A stretch of 64,000 bases of DNA from Pristionchus mayeri (taxonomy: Eukaryota; Nematoda; Chromadorea; Rhabditida; Neodiplogasteridae). The stretch is from assembly GCA_036245805.1 (NCBI GenBank), contig BTRK01000005.1:15910984-15974983 (forward strand). Direction: 5' to 3'. The notes under the pieces were generated by a model. It saw only the letters and a list, made by a program, of their open reading frames with translations. It did no database searches and was not told where the DNA came from. The position numbers were made by a program, and so were the translations under genes. Below, in pieces: positions 54,201 through 60,200 of this stretch (positions are counted from its first letter, which is position 1; the number at the start of each line of letters is the position of its first letter).

Positions 54201-57200
54201 GTACCCTTTTGACTCTGCTCGCTGTCCCCTACCATTAGCGGCAGACGTAGCACCGCGCACCCCGCACTGCCCCGCAATCACTCTTCTTTCTCACAATAAA
54301 ATTACGCGAAGAGATTAAGAGGGAAAGGAGCGAGGGGGCAGCAAACCCACCGGCAAAATTTCAATTATCAACAGAGTGGCGCACAAATCGCATTTGTTTG
54401 AGGGAGTGGAGATGATTAGACAAAGGCGGGTAGGTCACTCAAAATATCGATCAGATAATCAAAATTTTAAATTGCATCTGCATCGATCTCAAGGAACAAT
54501 AATTAATACTGTTTTTAGAAAAGACTGCAAGAGAGTATTGTTTCCCACCCTTTTACTCGAACATCTATCATCAATGAAACACAAGTTATTCGGGTGCATG
54601 TTTTCGTTTTCGCTGGACAGTGATCATCTCTGCAGGTTCTACACTCATTTCCTAGTTGATTACTACTCCTTACTCGGCATCTCCCTGACCTTCACCTCTC
54701 TCCCTTCATGTGATATGGGCATCATTCTCTTAATTTAGACTAACCACCTCCCTCTCCCCCTCTTCCGTATCACTTATCAATTGATGTAATCATAACACTG
54801 CAACTGCAGAATGTTCCAGATCAAATCGAGGAAAACAGTGGGCCATCGTTGGCAGGCAAGTGACGGGGGCGAGAGCAGTATGGTGGGCGGAGAGTTCGGT
54901 GCCAAAATACCGAGGGAGGGCGAGGCATGAAAAGTCACTATGGGATGGGTGTGGCTGCAGCGGACTAGTGAAGAAAGAGAAGAAGAAGAATGGGAAAATA
55001 AGTGGAGGGGGGGGGGGGGGGGGGAATGATCTGACTCTCCAATTCGCGCCGTCTCTCACTGCTGTCTGGTCTACAAGAATGTCCAGAATATGGAGAATTA
55101 CATGGAATGAGAAAGAAAAACAGAGGTGCAAGTGTGGAAATGAAACATTGTGCGAGAAACGGAGCGACCACAAATAAACATCCCGCAGACGGGCGCACAT
55201 AGAGAAAGAAGGCTGTGTCATTTCGATGAACATCGATCGATAAATAAACTTGACCGATGTTACAGTACCCTTAGCCGCATCGATCGGAATAGCTACCGAA
55301 GAGACTAGACTAAAACAGCAACCGTAACCAACCTCAATCGATGCATCTACTGTAGTCCCGACTCACCGTGGTGTTGAGGCTTGCGTTGAGCGGGGATCCG
55401 CTTCCGTTGGCCGCGTATCCGCTTGCCGCCCTCACTGCGGCTGCGGCTGCGGCGTCCGCGCGCTGACGCTGCTTTATCACCGAGACCTGCGAGGAGAGAA
55501 GAATTGGAATTTTTTAAGGAAAGAGGAAGTGCAATTAATGAATCCCTAAGGTATAAAATACCATTATGACAAAGGTGAAACATCGCTACATCTGCCACAA
55601 TATGATTTTTTTTCGAAAATATGAAGGGATATTCCTGGAAATGGCGCATTGCTAAAATTTTCGCATTCATTATGGTCCGGGATAAGTAACGATGTGCTCA
55701 GCATGGCTTTTACGAACCGTTGAAGCACAAAATAAGCCAAACAAATCGCCTTCAACCCATCGGCTACATCTCTCATTGCTGCTCTCTAGAACCACTATAA
55801 TAGCGCAAATCCGCCAAGCTATAATTTCTCTATAGAATTTTGTCAAAATAATGATTTGGAATTAATAAAAACAAAAACAAGCCCTACTTGGAAGTTGAGA
55901 ATGATGGTCCAGATGAGGCCGAGCGTCAGCTTCCCGTTGCCCTCCACGATATCCTCGGGGCGGATGTTCACCAGACGAATCTGCAAAATTATGATCCATA
56001 ATTTTTCATGGATTTTTTCTTGCGCGTATTTTTCCCGCTTATCACTAGCCAACCACCGTGTCATCTCGAGAGTAATACATGAATTCGGATACAGAAAGCA
56101 AAATCTCGCCGCCTGCAAATTTAGAATTCTTTCGCGAGATCACAGTCAAAAAAATTGAATTCGGAGGGGGCTCAAATTTTTTTTGGCTCAAATTGGCTCA
56201 ATTTTTTTTTAAATTTGGGATATCGGAATGCTTCCAATTAGTACTCGCAATCATCAATAATTTTTAATATCCTCTAATAATTGTAAGTTTAAGCTCAAGG
56301 ACACTTCCTATTCACTCCAGCTTTATCTTTAGTCCCATTATACCGTAACCCGACAAGAGATGGTGCAATCCCACTCACATTCTTCATCTTCAGCCAGTCG
56401 AGGCAGTATTGGATGTTCTGGATGCGATGGAAGCGAGTGCTCCCGTTCTCCCGCAGCTGAAAGAGGAATGTTTATTTTTTGTTGATACCATTCAACCTGT
56501 TCGAAACTGTCAAAGTTCATACCAGACAAGAGAAGTAGCTATCGCAGAAACACGAACACGCTTCGAAATTCAAAATGATATTATATTTTCCTGCGATTTA
56601 CAAGACTTTATCAAACATCAGCTTTCGTAATCTGTTTTGTCAACAAACCATATCACAAACTCTCCTTCCTATTAGATTGCTGATAATTTTCACAAGACTT
56701 TCAATCAAACTTTAGGATTACGAGCAAGTTTAAATTTATACTCGTAATTTCTACCACCTTCTCATCAGTTCAGCGTCTGATTTCGCATTACGTTATCTCA
56801 ACAACCATAACCATACTACGAGCACTGCTGGAGACCCAAATTGGTGTTTTGTTTGAAAAAGCAATCAGAGAGATAGCACACAGCCGATTCAGAGAATATA
56901 TTTGGCTCCACATCGCAACACCAACCCACCAAGTTCTTTCCGATACGAATATTAGTAAATATTATTTATCAACAAATCATAAAGCCTAATTATGGCTCCA
57001 TTCACTAAAACCGCATGGTTTCTCATTTTTTAAATTTATAAAAAAATATAATTTCGAAAATCTCCGCCCACCAGATTCTCTGCGCTGAGCACCTCCAGCA
57101 GCGAGATGAGATTGTTGCCATCTCTCAGGTCGAAGAAGAGGTCGTCCACGTTGCGAGACGCCTGCAGAGATATCAATATCAGTATTTATTCAATGCTCAG

Positions 57201-60200
57201 ATCATTGGCCTGATGAAAGGAGCAGTTTCTCCATTGATTAGACTCTCTTCGGCATTTAGTACCAGTTTTCTGTATGCAAATCTAGATGTCTACATACGAA
57301 TTATAATTTACTTATTGCAATTTGTTATTGTATTCAGTTGCCTCAATTATTCCATCAAATTCGTTCATGCGTTGGGCCAGGCAAAGTTGGCACCGCAGGA
57401 TCAATCACGAATCAGAGAGACAAGATGCTCTGATTGTGTCACTCTCGCTGCACCAGCCCATTCACTTCTCTCACTTTCACCCAAACCCATCAATCAAGCG
57501 CAAGTTCCACACCAAACTGCATGTTAGTGGAAATATGTTTACTCCAACAGTTGAGACGTTAATTAGGCTAAACAAAGAATCTATCAAAGTAGAAGCTGTT
57601 TCGCCGTTTCATCTGCATATACAATATTCGCAGAAAACGGAATAATCCAAATTTGCCAAATGTAGATTTAAATATTATAAAAAAGACAGCTTATTTCTTC
57701 CCTCACACTCCTTCTAGAGTACACCCCTCTCTTCCGGTGTCACCTCCCCTCATTCACCTCCTTGTCCCCTAGCCCTCCCGTCCCCCATCAGAGAGAGAGA
57801 GAGGGGGGGAGAGATCACCTCTCATCACTCATTAATTCTCTTGTTCTTTGCGTACTTTCCGGTCTCTCTTTCTCTGTCTCTCTCCAATTCGCCTGCTCTC
57901 TCGCCCCGTCCCTTGACCGATTCCACCCAATCTGCTCTACGCCCATTCCGATCGCCCGTTTACAGCCTACTCCATCAATAAAGGACACCTGTAGATCAGG
58001 GCTGATATGAGATTATTGCAGACAAAAGAGGCCAACAATCGGGAAAATTAGAGCAGTAATCCCTAACGACTACTGAAAACTAGAGATTCCCTAGTGCTAC
58101 TCCTTCCACTCTCAACATATGGGCCTGTCATCGCTAGTCCTTTCCACCCATCAACTTCCCCAAGGAACTTCCTACCGAGGAAGAGAGAAGGGGGGGGGGA
58201 GAGAGAACATCTGCGCTTCTCCTCCCCTCAAAACCCTGTCGACCGGCGCTTCAAAGGCATTACGAAGCGCGATGGGAACAGCAATCATTAGTCTTCACAT
58301 GGTCCTTTTTAAAGAAATAATGCTACTATACCATCGAAGCAACGGCTTCTCTAAAACCAAACTAAAAGTTCGCATGCAACAGATAGCCCGATCATTTCGA
58401 GTAAGCAATCCCCCAATTCATCACCCCTCTCCTCGAGTCAATTCGCATGGCAAATGTGGTGCTCTATGGAGACAGATCGCGTCGTCAGTTACAGGGAGAG
58501 AGATGGACAGCGAGTGAACAAAGTGGGGAACGAGGCTGGCTAAACTCTCTCAATTAGCACACTCTCTCGGTCTGTCTGACCGACGAGAGAGTGCTGCAGA
58601 TGGAGAGAGCGGCAGAGTAAAGAGCGCGCGAAAAGATAAACTGCTGCAGAGAGAAGAGGAGAAAGACCGAACGGGGCAGTGACCAGATGGAAGGAGTGAA
58701 TGATTGCAGAATGAAGATGGAATTATTTCTGGGATTTTTTCCTAAATATGTTGCAGCAATGAAGCGCTGAATCGGCATTGGTGAAAATAGCTAATTATTT
58801 AGAGTGCAAATCGATACTTTCATTGACAGGTTTAAAAAAAATCCAAATACAAGAGCCCCCGTGAAGAGCAGAAAGACGGTGAAGAACAAAGAAGTAACGA
58901 GTTTACATTACATTTTTTAGAATTAAAGACTCGATGGAATTGCCAGTGCATAGCCGGCGTGAATAAGTAAAATCAGTGAAGCGCAGAACGAACAGCAATC
59001 ATGGAATCTCTACAGTCGTTTGAGATATTTCCTCAACCAATCAATAAAGTACCGTACCTTCTTGAGATGTTTGTTGACCCATTTCGTGAACGTCTTCTTC
59101 TGGATCGAATCGCGTTCGTCTGCAATTACAACAATTATTAATTAAGTCATTTTTTATTTTCTATTTTTTCCATGTTTAGTTCTCACAATTTGCGTGTCAT
59201 TGTATGTACAAATGCATTCTAGAAATAGAAGAAAACTCTATTTCCATCCCCATGCACCTTTTTGCACCATGAATTCCCGCTTCATCTTTCCCTTTTCTCC
59301 CCGCACCTCATCCTCTGAGTCATTCCCACTTTTCTGCGGAAAAAAGGCGAAATAGAGAAACTCTGCTGATTACTCACACTGATTGCTTCATCAAACACAG
59401 ATATATCAATTTCTCCGACTGCTCATGACGTCATCTCCAGCTAATCTCTTCCTCCAATCCGCTCGCTATCACTAAACCCCTCGGGCGCTTGTCTATTTTC
59501 TCTGGTCAGAGTCAGAGAGATGCTGGCAAAAGACACTGGACAGCGGCGGGGATCAAACCCGCGACCTCGGGATAGCGAGACAAGAACGCTCACCACTCGG
59601 CCACGATGACAGTTAGGGAGCTCTCTTCTTTTCGCGAATAAGTAGAGGCGAGGGATGGGCGCGCGTGTTCAGCGGGGGGAAGGGAGAGCTGGGAAGAAGG
59701 AAGGAAAGTGGGTGCACGTTGGAAGGGGGACGGAGGGGAGGTGAGGGAATGAACGGAGGTGATAGGGCAGAGGGGATACAACGTTATGAGGGAATGACGA
59801 GCAGCGTATCAATTCGAACAGCTTAGTAATCCAAAGGCAAGTGAGAGGGGAGAGCGGAGGTGAAATTGATAGCGGAGGAGAGTGAGGGAGAGGAGGTGGG
59901 AGAGCGGAGGTGGGATAATCTAATGAGGGAATGACGGGCAGTGTATCAATTCGAACAGCTTAGTAATCCGAAGGCAAGTGAGAGGGAGAGCGGAGGCGAA
60001 ATTTATAGCGGAGAGAGGGGAGGGGAGGAGAGTGAGGGAGGGGAGGTGGGAGAGCGGAGATGAGATAATCTAATGAGGGAATGACGGGCAGTGTATCAAT
60101 TCGAAGAGCTTAGTAATCCGAAGGCAAGTGAGAGGGAGAGCGGAGGCGAAATTGATAGCGGAGAGAGGGGAGGGGAGGAGAGTGAGGGATGGGAGGTGGG

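Noticed and set aside
53007..54738. Several Ser/Leu-rich plus-strand frames in intron 6
   Set aside because: Low-complexity pyrimidine-rich sequence; no domain, splice pattern or conservation hint.
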